Positions 36,040-45,084 of a stretch of 64,000 bases of DNA are shown one piece after another (position 1 is the stretch's first letter; each line of letters opens with the position of its first letter). The DNA is from Arthrobacter sp. B3I9 (GTDB taxonomy: Bacteria; Actinomycetota; Actinomycetes; Actinomycetales; Micrococcaceae). Made by a program: the position numbers and the translations under genes. Under the pieces are notes generated by a model. The model saw only the letters and a list, made by a program, of their open reading frames with translations, made no database searches and was not told where the DNA came from. Location of the stretch: positions 310,001 through 374,000 of the forward strand of contig NZ_JAUSYO010000001.1 of assembly GCF_030816935.1 (NCBI RefSeq), written 5' to 3'.

Positions 36040-37247
36040 TGGTGGAAAGCAGTGATCGTATGGCTCAAACCGCAACGGCGCCGCAGCTCAAGGCCGCGTC
36101 CGCCGCCACTTTCGTGGTCTTCGGCATCAACGGACTGGTTTTCGCCAGCTGGGCCGCCCGCATCCCGGCAGTCACTGCCACCCTGCAGATCACTTCGGGA
36201 CAGATGGGGACACTGCTGCTGTGCGTGGCAGTCGGTTCCCTCATTGCCCTGCCGACGGCGGGACATGTCGTGGGCAGGATCGGCACGTCCAACACCATCC
36301 GGGCGGCAGGCCTCCTGGCCGCGGCTGCCGGCGCGGGAATCGCGCTGTCGTTGGGCGTCGAAACCGTTCCGGGCACAGCATTGTCGCTCTTCTTCTTCGG
36401 CATTGGCATCGGGTTGTGGGATGTATCGCAGAACATCGAAGGGGCCGCCGTCGAGCATAAGCTCGGCCGCACCGTCATGCCGCAGTTCCACGCCGCCTTC
36501 AGCGGCGGTGCCTTCATTGGCGCCCTGATCGGCGCCGGACTGTCAACGGTCGGCGTCGGGCTGCCGGTCCACCTGCTGGTGATCGTTGCGGTCGTTGCGG
36601 CGACGGCATTGTGGGTGCCGCGCTACTTCCTGCCGTTCGAACCGGTGGCTGCCCGGCCCGCGGGAGAGACCGGCCTTCCCCGCGGGCCGCGCGCCTGGCG
36701 TGATGGCCGCACCCTGCTGGTCGGCGTCGTGGTTCTCGGCGCAACGCTCACCGAGGGCGGGGGAAACGACTGGATCGCGAAAGCCGCCGTGGACGGTCTG
36801 CGCACCGAGGAGTCCACGGGGGCCCTGCTGTTTGCCGTCTTTGTCCTGGCCATGACGGCCATGCGCTTCTTCGGCGGACGGGCGATCGATGCCTACGGCC
36901 GGGTGGCTGTGCTCAGGGCCAGCATGGCTGCTGCCGCGCTCGGGCTGGGCCTCTTCGTTCTTGCCGGCGACCTCTGGCTCGCGACCGCGGGCGCTGCACT
37001 CTGGGGAATCGGGGCTGCCCTGGCGTTCCCGGTGGGCATGTCCGCGGCCGCCGATGATCCCCAGCACGCGGCCGCCCGGGTCTCGGTCGTCTCGACCCTG
37101 GGTTACATAGCCTTCCTCGCCGGCCCGCCGCTGCTGGGTTACCTGGGCGACGTGACCGGCATCAGGATGGCCCTGCTGGTGATCGTGGTTCCGATTCTGG
37201 TGGCCCTCCTGCTCGCCGGCGCCGCGAAGCCCCTCCGCACCAGGTGA
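36039..37247 (+). CDS. MFS transporter (YbjJ-like)
   Basis: A 402-residue protein with about 12 membrane segments, beginning FGINGLVFASWAARIPAVT, a pattern of the YbjJ-like branch of the major facilitator superfamily, often annotated as MFS transporters of unknown substrate. GTG 36039 gives a one-base overlap with the ABC-F stop; an alternative ATG lies at 36060 and gives 395 residues. It may be cotranscribed with the ABC-F gene. Confidence 0.82.
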   Translation: MVESSDRMAQTATAPQLKAASAATFVVFGINGLVFASWAARIPAVTATLQITSGQMGTLLLCVAVGSLIALPTAGHVVGRIGTSNTIRAAGLLAAAAGAGIALSLGVETVPGTALSLFFFGIGIGLWDVSQNIEGAAVEHKLGRTVMPQFHAAFSGGAFIGALIGAGLSTVGVGLPVHLLVIVAVVAATALWVPRYFLPFEPVAARPAGETGLPRGPRAWRDGRTLLVGVVVLGATLTEGGGNDWIAKAAVDGLRTEESTGALLFAVFVLAMTAMRFFGGRAIDAYGRVAVLRASMAAAALGLGLFVLAGDLWLATAGAALWGIGAALAFPVGMSAAADDPQHAAARVSVVSTLGYIAFLAGPPLLGYLGDVTGIRMALLVIVVPILVALLLAGAAKPLRTR

Positions 37248-37286
37248 CGCCCTACTAGCTGAGCGCCGCCGCAGTATGGTGGTCCA

Positions 37287-38783
37287 ATGCGAAGCGTGCT
37301 GAGGAAAGCGCCCGGACGGCTGGCGGGGCTCGACCGGAAACTGGTGCGCGCCGTCTCCGCGTTTCCGGGAGGAAGCCATGATGATTTCTTCCGTCGGTTG
37401 TCCGCCGCGGCAACCAAGGGAAAGCTCTGGTTCGGCATCGCGGCCCTGATGGCCCTGGTGCCGGGAAGGACCCGGCGGGCGGCCCTTCACGGGTTGCTGG
37501 CGCAAGGCGTGGCATCCGCCATCACGAACCTGGGCTTCAAGACCCTCCTGCCGCGGGCACGTCCCCTTCCGGAACATCTCCCGGTCTACCGGTTTGTCCA
37601 CCCGCAGCCGACGAGCTCCTCCATGCCCTCCGGCCATTCGGCCTCGGCCGTGGCCTTCGCCCTCGGTGTGGGGCTGGTCCGCCCGGCTGTGGGTGCTGCG
37701 CTGGCTCCCGTCGCGGCCGGCGTGGCCTACTCCCGGGTCCACACCGGGGCCCACTGGCCCTCGGATGTCGTTTTCGGCTCCGCCCTCGGTGCCGCCGCTG
37801 CCCTTGCCACCCGTAAGTGGTGGCCTGTCCGGCCACCCTTCCCCGAGGTCCGGCGGACCGCTGTCAGCGCCGCCAAACTCCCCGACGGCGAAGGGCTGGG
37901 AATCGCGGTCAACACCCTGGGCGGGTCCTATGCCGCGGAGACGGCCGCGGCCCTGCAGAAAGTATTCCCCAAAGCGTATATAAAGTTGATTCCGCCCGGC
38001 GCGGATATCGCGGAGGCGGTTGCCGCTGTGGCCACCAGGGCCGGAGTCCGTGCGCTGGGCGTCTGGGGAGGCGACGGAACCGTCGGCACCGCCGCCGCGA
38101 CCGCCGTCGAACATTCCCTGCCACTGCTGGTCCTGCCCGGCGGAACGCTCAACCATTTCGCGCGTGACGCCGGAATCCCGAATCTGAAGGCTGCCGTCAA
38201 AGCGGCAACCCTTGGGGAGGCGGCCCGGGCGGACCTCGGGCTCGTTGCCGTCGAGAGGGGACTTCCGGACAGCCCCGAGGTGCAGCGCCTGACCATGCTC
38301 AACACCGCCAGCATCGGGCTGTACCCCAACCTTGTCCGGCGCCGGGAACTGCTCCAGGCGGCCCTGGGCAAACCCCTGGCCGGTGTGGTTGCCATGTTCC
38401 GGACCTTCGCCGCGGGAACGCCGTCCAGCCTCACCGTCGACGGTGCACGGCACAAGCTGTGGATCCTTTACATCGGCCGCGGGCGGTACTACCCCCGCGA
38501 CCATGCCCCGCTGGTCCGCCCCGTCCTGGACGACGGGGTCTTTGACCTCAGGATGATTACCGCGGACGAGTCGTTTGCCCGGCTCCGGCTTCTCTGGTCC
38601 GTGCTGACGGGGACGGTGGCAACTTCGGGGATCACGCACCTGAGTGAAAGCAGGAGCATCCGGGTGGAACCGGGCGACACCAGCATGGTCCTGGCGGTGG
38701 ACGGAGAAGTGATGCCCGGTGTGCGCGCCGTCGACTTCTCCGTCCTGCCCGGTGCCCTCACCTACTACTCGCCTGCACCCTGA
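37287..38783 (+). CDS. Fusion of PAP2-type phosphatase and diacylglycerol kinase-like domain
   Basis: A 498-residue two-domain protein. The N-terminal part (about 1-190) carries the PAP2 motifs KTLLPRARP, MPSGHSAS and SRVHTGAHWPSDV with several membrane segments. The C-terminal part (about 200-498) is a lipid kinase catalytic domain with WGGDGTVGTAA and LPGGTLNHFARDAGI. PAP2 removes phosphate from lipid phosphates and DAG kinase phosphorylates diacylglycerol, so one chain could act on opposite steps of lipid recycling. This fusion is known in actinobacteria. Confidence 0.87.
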   Translation: MRSVLRKAPGRLAGLDRKLVRAVSAFPGGSHDDFFRRLSAAATKGKLWFGIAALMALVPGRTRRAALHGLLAQGVASAITNLGFKTLLPRARPLPEHLPVYRFVHPQPTSSSMPSGHSASAVAFALGVGLVRPAVGAALAPVAAGVAYSRVHTGAHWPSDVVFGSALGAAAALATRKWWPVRPPFPEVRRTAVSAAKLPDGEGLGIAVNTLGGSYAAETAAALQKVFPKAYIKLIPPGADIAEAVAAVATRAGVRALGVWGGDGTVGTAAATAVEHSLPLLVLPGGTLNHFARDAGIPNLKAAVKAATLGEAARADLGLVAVERGLPDSPEVQRLTMLNTASIGLYPNLVRRRELLQAALGKPLAGVVAMFRTFAAGTPSSLTVDGARHKLWILYIGRGRYYPRDHAPLVRPVLDDGVFDLRMITADESFARLRLLWSVLTGTVATSGITHLSESRSIRVEPGDTSMVLAVDGEVMPGVRAVDFSVLPGALTYYSPAP

Positions 38784-38912
38784 GCAGCCGCCGTCATCCT
38801 GACGGACTACCCTGGACCGACCCTGAATCATCCCTGAGACCGGCGAAAACGGCCAGCGGCCTCGGTAGCGTGGTGTCTGCACCAAGCCCACCGCAACCAA
38901 AGGAACGCTTCC

Positions 38913-39863
38913 ATGATCGAAGCACGAGGCCTGACGAAGGTTTACGGCGACAAGACCGCCGTCGCCGGCGTTAATTTCACTGTGGAAGCCGGCCGGGTCA
39001 CCGGTTTCCTGGGTCCCAACGGGGCCGGCAAGTCCACCACCATGCGGATGATCATGGGACTGGACCGGCCGACGTCGGGCACCGTAACAGTCAACGGGAT
39101 CCCGTTCGCGCGCCATGCCTCGCCGTTGCGCGACGTCGGAGCCCTGCTGGACGCCAAAGCCGTCCACACCAGCCGTTCGGCCTACAACCACCTCCTGGCA
39201 ATGGCCGCCACGCACAGCATCACCAGGAAGCGCGTGCACGAGGTCATCGAAATGACCGGCCTGGCCGACGTTGCGAAGAAAAAGGTCAAGGGCTTCTCGC
39301 TGGGCATGGGCCAGCGGCTCGGCATCGCCGCAGCGCTCCTCGGCGACCCGCAGACGATCATCCTGGACGAGCCGGTCAACGGCCTGGACCCGGAAGGTGT
39401 CCTCTGGGTGCGGAACCTCGTGAAGTACCTGGCGTCCGAGGGCCGCACGGTGTTCCTGTCCAGCCACCTGATGAGCGAAATGGCAGTCACTGCGGACCAC
39501 CTGATCGTGATCGGCCGGGGCCGGATCATTGCCGACGCCCCGATCCAGGAGATCATCAACGGCAAGGGCCAGAGCCGCACGCGCGTCCGCAGCGACCAGC
39601 CGGACCAGCTCATGCGCCTGTTCGCCGGAGCCGGTGTCACCGTGGAGCAACAGGAGAACGAACTGCTCGAGGTCACCGGCCTCGACCCGCGGCAGATAGC
39701 CCGGATCGCCCTGGACGGCCAGGTCCTCGTCTACGAGCTCACTCCGCTGCAGGCCAGCCTCGAGGAGGCCTACATGGAGCTCACCAAGGATGACGTCGAA
39801 TACCACTCGCTGATCACCACGGGCGCCGACGCCCCCGTCCAGTCCGGAGGCAACCAGCCATGA
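38913..39863 (+). CDS. ABC transporter ATP-binding protein
   Basis: A 316-residue ATPase of the DrrA/CcmA type: Walker A GPNGAGKSTTM, signature FSLGMGQRLGIAAAL (LSGGQ replaced by SLGMG, usual in this exporter branch), Walker B IILDEPVNGLDPEG. It energises the permease encoded by the next gene, which overlaps by four bases. Such pairs export antibiotics, lantibiotics or lipids; the following sensor-regulator pair suggests envelope-stress control (inference). Confidence 0.9.
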   Translation: MIEARGLTKVYGDKTAVAGVNFTVEAGRVTGFLGPNGAGKSTTMRMIMGLDRPTSGTVTVNGIPFARHASPLRDVGALLDAKAVHTSRSAYNHLLAMAATHSITRKRVHEVIEMTGLADVAKKKVKGFSLGMGQRLGIAAALLGDPQTIILDEPVNGLDPEGVLWVRNLVKYLASEGRTVFLSSHLMSEMAVTADHLIVIGRGRIIADAPIQEIINGKGQSRTRVRSDQPDQLMRLFAGAGVTVEQQENELLEVTGLDPRQIARIALDGQVLVYELTPLQASLEEAYMELTKDDVEYHSLITTGADAPVQSGGNQP

Positions 39864-40735
39864 GCTCAACCACCCTTAAGTCCGAAGCCTCCGTCCGTGG
39901 CGCCCGCACCGGCAACGGCACCAGCCCCGGCCCCGGACCGTCCTTCCTCCGGGTCCTGAACTCCGAATTCATCAAGTTCCGGACCCTGCTGTCCACTTTG
40001 ATCCTGCTCGGCTCCACGGTCCTGGTGGTGGTGGGCTTCGGTGCCCTCTCCGCATGGGGCACCGGACAGTTCTCGGAGGCCGCCTCGAGGGATCCCCGCG
40101 CGGCCGCCGCCTTCGCCGCCCAGGGCGGGGATCTCGCCGTGGGCGTCCCCACCTCCGGCATCGCCTTTGCCCAGCTGATCCTTGGCTCGCTCGCCGTGCT
40201 GTTGATGAGCTCGGAGTTCACCACCGGCATGGCCCGCTCCACCTTTGCCGCCGTGCCGCGGCGGATCCCCGCGTTTGCCGCCAAGCTCCTCGTCGTCATG
40301 GTGACCGCCTTCGTCCTGACCGCGGTTTCCGTCCTCCTGGCGGGCCTCGTGTCGCTGCCCATCCTGGACAATTACGATCTCAAGCTTGATGTGGCCAGCT
40401 CCCAGTCGGTCAAACTGCTGCTGGTCAACAGCCTCTATGTGGCAGCCGTGGCCGCGATCGGCATGGCTCTCGGTTCGCTGATCCGCAACTCCGCCGGCGG
40501 CATCATGAGCCTGGTGGGGCTGTTCTTCGTGGCACCGATCGCTTTCCAACTGATCCCAGGGGACTTCTTCGTGGAGGCCCGGAAGTACCTTCCCGGCAGC
40601 ACCGTTGAACCGATGACCGCCGTCGAGCACGTCCCTAAAGCGCTCGAGGCCTGGCAGGCGGCCCTGGTGCTGGGCGCCTGGGTGGTCATCCCGCTGCTTC
40701 TTGCCGCGTTCCTGCTGAAAAAGCGGGATGTCTAG
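39860..40735 (+). CDS. ABC transporter permease (ABC-2 type)
   Basis: A 291-residue membrane protein with about six segments and a soluble N-terminus of 35 residues (LNSEFIKFRTLLSTLILLG). The segment LLMSSEFTTGMARSTFAAVPRR is typical of ABC-2 permeases. It partners the preceding ATPase, overlapping by ATGA. Substrate unknown. Confidence 0.87.
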   Translation: MSSTTLKSEASVRGARTGNGTSPGPGPSFLRVLNSEFIKFRTLLSTLILLGSTVLVVVGFGALSAWGTGQFSEAASRDPRAAAAFAAQGGDLAVGVPTSGIAFAQLILGSLAVLLMSSEFTTGMARSTFAAVPRRIPAFAAKLLVVMVTAFVLTAVSVLLAGLVSLPILDNYDLKLDVASSQSVKLLLVNSLYVAAVAAIGMALGSLIRNSAGGIMSLVGLFFVAPIAFQLIPGDFFVEARKYLPGSTVEPMTAVEHVPKALEAWQAALVLGAWVVIPLLLAAFLLKKRDV

Positions 40736-40769
40736 GGCCGCCCGCCCGGCCACCGTCTAGGCTCGGGGA

Positions 40770-42053
40770 ATGATCGATCCAGCCTCTGTGAAGGACGCAC
40801 CAGCCAGCCAGGCTGATGCGTCCTTCGCCGAAATTACCGCGCGGCGGCGCGGCCGGCTCCGGCGCTACCTGTTCCAGCACCCTCGCGTCATGGACGCCGT
40901 CGTGGTGCTTTGCTATCTGATCCTCGTGACGCCGGCCGCGGTGGAATCTGTCCGGGCCGGTGCCTGGCCGGTCGCCGTGCTGCTCACGGTGGCTGCCGGA
41001 GTCTTGCTCCTCCGGCGGGCCTATCCTGTGCCGGTGGCGGCCATCGTGGCGGTGATCGAAATAGCGATCACCCTGATGCACCCCTGGGGATCCAACGTTT
41101 CCGCGGGGCTGTGGTTTTCGCTCTACGCGGTCGCTGCGGTGCGCACCCGGCGCTCCGCCGTCATCACGCTTGCGGCCGTCACAGCTCCGCTGGCGCTGAT
41201 GTACTTCGTCCTCGCGGTGGGTCCTCTCGACGGCCGGCTGCCGGACACCGTGAGAACCACGCCCGAGAACTTCCAGCTCATGGCCGGCATCGCCGCGGGG
41301 ATCAGCATCACGCTGTCCAACGTCATTGCCACCGGCATCGGAATTTCGGTCCGGCAGCGCCGGGAGCACGAGCACGAGATTGCGGCCTGGGCCGAGAGGT
41401 CCGCGCAGCTCGGTTCGGCCAGGGAACGCAACCGGATCGCCCGGGAAATGCACGACGTCGTGGCGCATTCGCTCACGGTGATGGTCAGCCTCTCGGACGG
41501 GGCCGCCGTCGTGGTCAAGAAGGACCCGGGGCGGGCCGGCGAGGTGCTGGGCGAACTCTCGCGCACCGGACGCAGCGCGCTGGCGGACATGCGGCGCGTG
41601 CTGGGTGTGCTGCGCGACGACTCTGCCGTCGGTGCCCCGCGGGAGCCGCTGGTGGACGGTGAGAACCTGGCCAAGCTGCTGGAGGGCTTCCGCACGGCGG
41701 GCCTGCCGCTGCACTATACGCACACGGGTCCCTCGCTGCCGGAGGACGCGGCGTTCCAGCTCGCCGTATACCGGATCGTGCAGGAATCTTTGACGAACGT
41801 GTTGCGCTACGGCCGTGCGCTGGGGCGCGTGGAGGTGAACGTTGTGCGCGACGGCGGCCAGGTCATGATCGACGTCTACGACGACGGCAAGGGCACCATG
41901 GAGACCGCGGCGTTCCTGGGCAGCGGCCAGGGGCTGGCCGGGATGCGCGAACGTGCCCGCATCTACGGAGGCACCGTGGAGGCGGGCCCCACCCCGGATG
42001 GCGGATGGCGTATGCGGGCAGTCCTGAACTGCAACGGGGGAATCGGAAATTGA
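40770..42053 (+). CDS. Sensor histidine kinase (HisKA_3, NarL-partner type)
   Basis: A 427-residue kinase. The N-terminal half has four to six membrane segments (about residues 45-195); the dimerisation/phosphorylation domain contains [14 protein letters not shown] with the phosphoacceptor His228, and the HATPase domain ends in [16 protein letters not shown]. It phosphorylates the response regulator encoded immediately downstream. It lies 34 bp after the ABC permease, so the four genes are probably one regulatory/export unit. Confidence 0.92.
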   Translation: MIDPASVKDAPASQADASFAEITARRRGRLRRYLFQHPRVMDAVVVLCYLILVTPAAVESVRAGAWPVAVLLTVAAGVLLLRRAYPVPVAAIVAVIEIAITLMHPWGSNVSAGLWFSLYAVAAVRTRRSAVITLAAVTAPLALMYFVLAVGPLDGRLPDTVRTTPENFQLMAGIAAGISITLSNVIATGIGISVRQRREHEHEIAAWAERSAQLGSARERNRIAREMHDVVAHSLTVMVSLSDGAAVVVKKDPGRAGEVLGELSRTGRSALADMRRVLGVLRDDSAVGAPREPLVDGENLAKLLEGFRTAGLPLHYTHTGPSLPEDAAFQLAVYRIVQESLTNVLRYGRALGRVEVNVVRDGGQVMIDVYDDGKGTMETAAFLGSGQGLAGMRERARIYGGTVEAGPTPDGGWRMRAVLNCNGGIGN

Positions 42054-42067
42054 CGCAGGGGGAACTG

Positions 42068-42955
42068 ATGAGCGAATCCGAAGCGATCCGCGTACTGCTA
42101 GTGGATGACCAGCCGCTGCTCCGGATGGGCTTCCGGCTGATCCTGGAGGGCGAGGACGACCTCGGCATTGTGGGCGAAGCGTCCGACGGCGCCGAAGCTG
42201 TGCGCCGGGTCCGGGAGCTGGACCCCGACGTCGTGCTGATGGACGTGCGGATGCCCGTCCTGGACGGGATCGAGGCGACGCGTGCCATCACCGCCTCGCA
42301 ATCCTGCGCCAAGGTCATCATCTTGACGACGTTCGATTTGGACGAGTACGCGTTTGCCGGGCTGCAGGCGGGAGCCTCCGCTTTCCTGCTGAAGGACGTG
42401 GCACCGGCTGAACTCATCAGCGCGGTCCGGGTGGTGGCCAGCGGTGACGCTGTGGTGGCGCCGCGGATCACCCAGCGGCTCCTTGAGACGTACGTCAGGG
42501 GCGCCGGCCCAGGCGCGGGGCCGGGCGGCCCGGGCGCGGGGCCGGGCTCCCCGGGCACCGGGGCGGGGGCCGGGATCGCAGCTGCGGGCGGTACTGGCAC
42601 CGGGGTGGGAGCCGGGATCGCAGCGGCGGACGGTACTGCCGGCGGTGCTGCCGGCGGTGCTCCTGCGGGCGGCACGGCGGATGCCGCGTCCAACCAGGCT
42701 GGATCGGGTGCAGCTGGACGACAGGCAAGGGACCCCCTGCTGGAAGACCTGACCCCGCGCGAAACGGAAATGCTTGGAGCCATGGCCGAGGGGCTTTCGA
42801 ACGCCGAGATAGCTCATCGCTATTTTCTCTCGGAGGCTACGGTCAAGACGCACGTGCGGCGCATCCTGACCAAGCTGCACCTCCGCGACCGGGTGCAGGC
42901 TGTGGTCTACGCCTACGAAACCGGCCTGGTGGTGCCGAGCAACCCGGACTACTGA
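42068..42955 (+). CDS. NarL/FixJ-family response regulator with unusual long Gly/Ala/Pro linker
   Basis: A 295-residue regulator. The receiver domain covers about residues 8-125 with phosphoacceptor Asp59 ([13 protein letters not shown]), Thr87 and Lys109. The C-terminal LuxR-type HTH spans about 226-285 ([21 protein letters not shown]). Between them lies a low-complexity linker of about 74 residues (145-218) almost entirely Gly, Ala, Pro and Thr, encoded by imperfect short repeats; in usual family members this linker is about 20 residues. ATG 42068 is chosen because CAGGGGGA precedes it; a TTG at 42050 would overlap the kinase gene. Confidence 0.9.
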   Translation: MSESEAIRVLLVDDQPLLRMGFRLILEGEDDLGIVGEASDGAEAVRRVRELDPDVVLMDVRMPVLDGIEATRAITASQSCAKVIILTTFDLDEYAFAGLQAGASAFLLKDVAPAELISAVRVVASGDAVVAPRITQRLLETYVRGAGPGAGPGGPGAGPGSPGTGAGAGIAAAGGTGTGVGAGIAAADGTAGGAAGGAPAGGTADAASNQAGSGAAGRQARDPLLEDLTPRETEMLGAMAEGLSNAEIAHRYFLSEATVKTHVRRILTKLHLRDRVQAVVYAYETGLVVPSNPDY

Positions 42956-42995
42956 AGCCACGGTCCGGTGCCAGTGGTTTCAGGCACATCGTAGT

Positions 42996-43012
42996 GTTGC
43001 CTCGGAGGCAAC
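42996..43012. terminator. Hairpin after the response regulator gene
   Basis: GTTGCCTC, one G, then GAGGCAAC form a perfect eight-bp inverted repeat 41 bp behind the stop codon. It lacks a T-tract and could also be an operator for the permease gene at 43193. Confidence 0.4.
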
Positions 43013-43192
43013 CAAAGTTGCCAAATAGATCTTCCTCCTGTATTCCCGCCTGATTGCGCGGCGCGTCATTTGTCGCACTGCACAGAACGCGGAGCGCGCG
43101 CCCCGGTCTACTGTGGGACGACACTGTGGCCCGCCGCACATCAGGCCGGGCCATCGCTGACGCACCAACATCCCCTCTTAGGACGGCGCTAC

Positions 43193-44635
43193 ATGCAGGC
43201 TGACCAGCAACTCTCGAAATCCCTTAAACCGCGGCATTTGTCCATGATCGCCATCGCCGGCGTGATTGGTGCCGGGCTCTTCGTCGGCTCCGGTGCCGCC
43301 ATTCAGCAGGCAGGACCTGGCATCCTCATCGCCTACATGGCCGCGGGCCTCGTGGTCATCATGGTCATGCGCATGCTCGGGGAAATGGCGGCGGCCAACC
43401 CGGAAACCGGTTCCTTTTCCACGTACGCGGACAAGGCGCTCGGCCGCTGGGCCGGATTCAGCATCGGCTGGCTTTACGCGTGGTTCTGGATCATCGTGCT
43501 TGGCATCGAGGCGACGGCGGGGGCGGCCATCATGCACCGCTGGGTTCCGGGCGTCGACCAGTGGGTCTGGGCGCTGGTCCTCATGGTCCTGCTGACCCTT
43601 ACCAACCTGGGCTCGGTGAAGTCCTATGGAGAGTTCGAATTCTGGTTTGCCTCCATCAAGGTGGCGGCGATCGTGCTGTTCCTGCTGTTCGGCGTGGCCG
43701 CGATCCTCGGGCTCATCCCCGGCGTCCCTGCCCCGGGACTGAGCAACCTGATTGATAACGGCGGCTTCCTGCCCAACGGCCCCGGCGCGGTGCTGGCGGG
43801 CATCCTGGTGGTTGTCTTCTCCTTCTTCGGCGCCGAAATCGCGACCATCGCGGCGGGTGAATCCGAAAATCCGGTCGACGCAGTGAAGAAGGCGGTCAAG
43901 TCCACTGTCTGGCGCATCCTGGTCTTCTACATCGGCTCAATTGCCGTGGTGGTGACCCTGCTGCCCTGGAACTCCGCGTCGGTGGCCAAGAGCCCCTACG
44001 TCGCCGTGATCGAACTCTTCGGTATCCCCGGCGCCGGCACCATCATGGACATCGTGGTTCTGACCAGCGTGCTGTCCTGCCTGAACTCAGGGCTCTACAC
44101 GGCCAGCCGGATGCTCTACTCGCTCTCCAGCCGCGGCGACGCCCCCAAATCCTGGATGCGCATTTCCAGGCGCGGCGTCCCGGCCTCGGCGGTTCTCGCC
44201 TCCACGGTTGTCGGCTTCATTACCGTGGGCCTGAACTACATTGCTCCGGACACGGTGTTCCTGTTCCTCGTCAACACATCCGGTGCCATCGCGTTGTTCG
44301 TCTGGCTGGTCATTTCCAGCTCGCAGCTGATCCTGCGCCGCCGGATGGGTGCGGCAGCCAAGGACCTGCAGCTGAAGATGTGGCTCTTCCCGTACCTGAC
44401 CTGGGTGTCCATCGTCAGCATCGTGGCCCTGCTGATCGGCATGGTGATCCTGGAGTCAACGCGGGAATCGCTGCTGCTTTCGCTCGCCCTCGCGGCCGTC
44501 GTTGTCGGCATTGGTCTGTGGCGCTACCGGAAGCAAGGCGGGACGTCCGCCGGCCTGCCCGCAAAAGCCCCGGCCGAAGAAGCCCCGGCTGAAGAAGCCG
44601 CCCAGGAGCCCGCCCTCGGCGCGGGAAGAGCCTGA
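43193..44635 (+). CDS. Amino acid permease (APC superfamily, GABA/aromatic type)
   Basis: A 480-residue transporter with 12 membrane segments of the AAT family. The consensus region LSMIAIAGVIGAGLFVGSGA, MLGEMAAANPETGSFSTYA and FFGAEIATIAAGESENP are strongly like GABA permease GabP and related amino acid:proton symporters. Exact substrate unresolved. The C-terminus has a Pro/Ala/Glu-rich tail. ATG 43193 is chosen from the family N-terminus (QQLSKSLKPRHL); an upstream frame is open to 43070 but is unlike the family. Confidence 0.88.
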   Translation: MQADQQLSKSLKPRHLSMIAIAGVIGAGLFVGSGAAIQQAGPGILIAYMAAGLVVIMVMRMLGEMAAANPETGSFSTYADKALGRWAGFSIGWLYAWFWIIVLGIEATAGAAIMHRWVPGVDQWVWALVLMVLLTLTNLGSVKSYGEFEFWFASIKVAAIVLFLLFGVAAILGLIPGVPAPGLSNLIDNGGFLPNGPGAVLAGILVVVFSFFGAEIATIAAGESENPVDAVKKAVKSTVWRILVFYIGSIAVVVTLLPWNSASVAKSPYVAVIELFGIPGAGTIMDIVVLTSVLSCLNSGLYTASRMLYSLSSRGDAPKSWMRISRRGVPASAVLASTVVGFITVGLNYIAPDTVFLFLVNTSGAIALFVWLVISSSQLILRRRMGAAAKDLQLKMWLFPYLTWVSIVSIVALLIGMVILESTRESLLLSLALAAVVVGIGLWRYRKQGGTSAGLPAKAPAEEAPAEEAAQEPALGAGRA

Positions 44636-44701
44636 TAGGTGCCAGGCACGACGGGACCCGGACCTGGACCCGGATTTCCGTCGGCCGGACCCGCGGGCAC
44701 T

Positions 44702-45007
44702 GGACATGCTCCGTTGTGGCCCGCGGCCGCAGGGCATGCTCCGTTCTCGTGCCTCGCCACCGCTGGACATGCTCCGCTCTCAAGCCCAGGAATAAACATA
44801 TTGGCGCCATGCCCCTCCTTCAGCCCTAGAGGAGGGCATGTCCGGTGCTGGGCGTGCCCGGAGGGGGACATGCCCATTCGTCGGCGCGACCGGAGAGCAT
44901 GTCCTCGTAGGCTGGGACATCCCCAGTACCCGGCGGTGGGAAGGGGGACATGCCCATTCCTCCACGCTGGAGGAGGGCATGTCCGGGGGTGGACGGGGGA
45001 CGTGTCC
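44702..45007. repeat. Array of about twelve GGRCATGYCC palindromic motifs
   Basis: The intergenic region between the permease and the aminopeptidase holds repeated GGACATGC(T/C)CC or GGGCATGTCC words at 44702, 44732, 44765, 44808, 44834, 44850, 44866, 44895, 44915, 44946, 44975 and 44997. Neighbouring words of opposite sense pair to hairpins of about 38 bp, for example 44946-44984 (GGACATGCCCATTC ... GGAGGGCATGTCC) and 44866-44904. Steps are 16-43 bp, mostly near 30. It is not a CRISPR (no constant spacers). REP-like palindromes or a regulator array are possible. Confidence 0.7.
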
Positions 45008-45084
45008 GGTCCTCGTAGCAGCCCAGGGCCGGGGCGCTGCCGGGGCGGGCATCGCGGCTCTGGTGCGGCGTTAGACTCGGTGCC

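Noticed and set aside
36543..39869. Very long minus-strand open frame (1108 codons)
   Set aside because: It lies opposite the MFS, PAP2-DAG kinase and ABC transporter genes, which have clear family motifs. Long antisense open frames are usual in such GC-rich codon patterns, and its product is Gly/Arg/Gln-rich without any motif.
44702..44904. Match of RRRCATGYYY words to the eukaryotic p53 half-site consensus
   Set aside because: Coincidence of a short palindrome; no biological relation in a bacterium.
44702..45007. CRISPR array
   Set aside because: Word spacing varies from 16 to 43 bp, words occur in both orientations, spacers are not of constant size and no cas genes are present.
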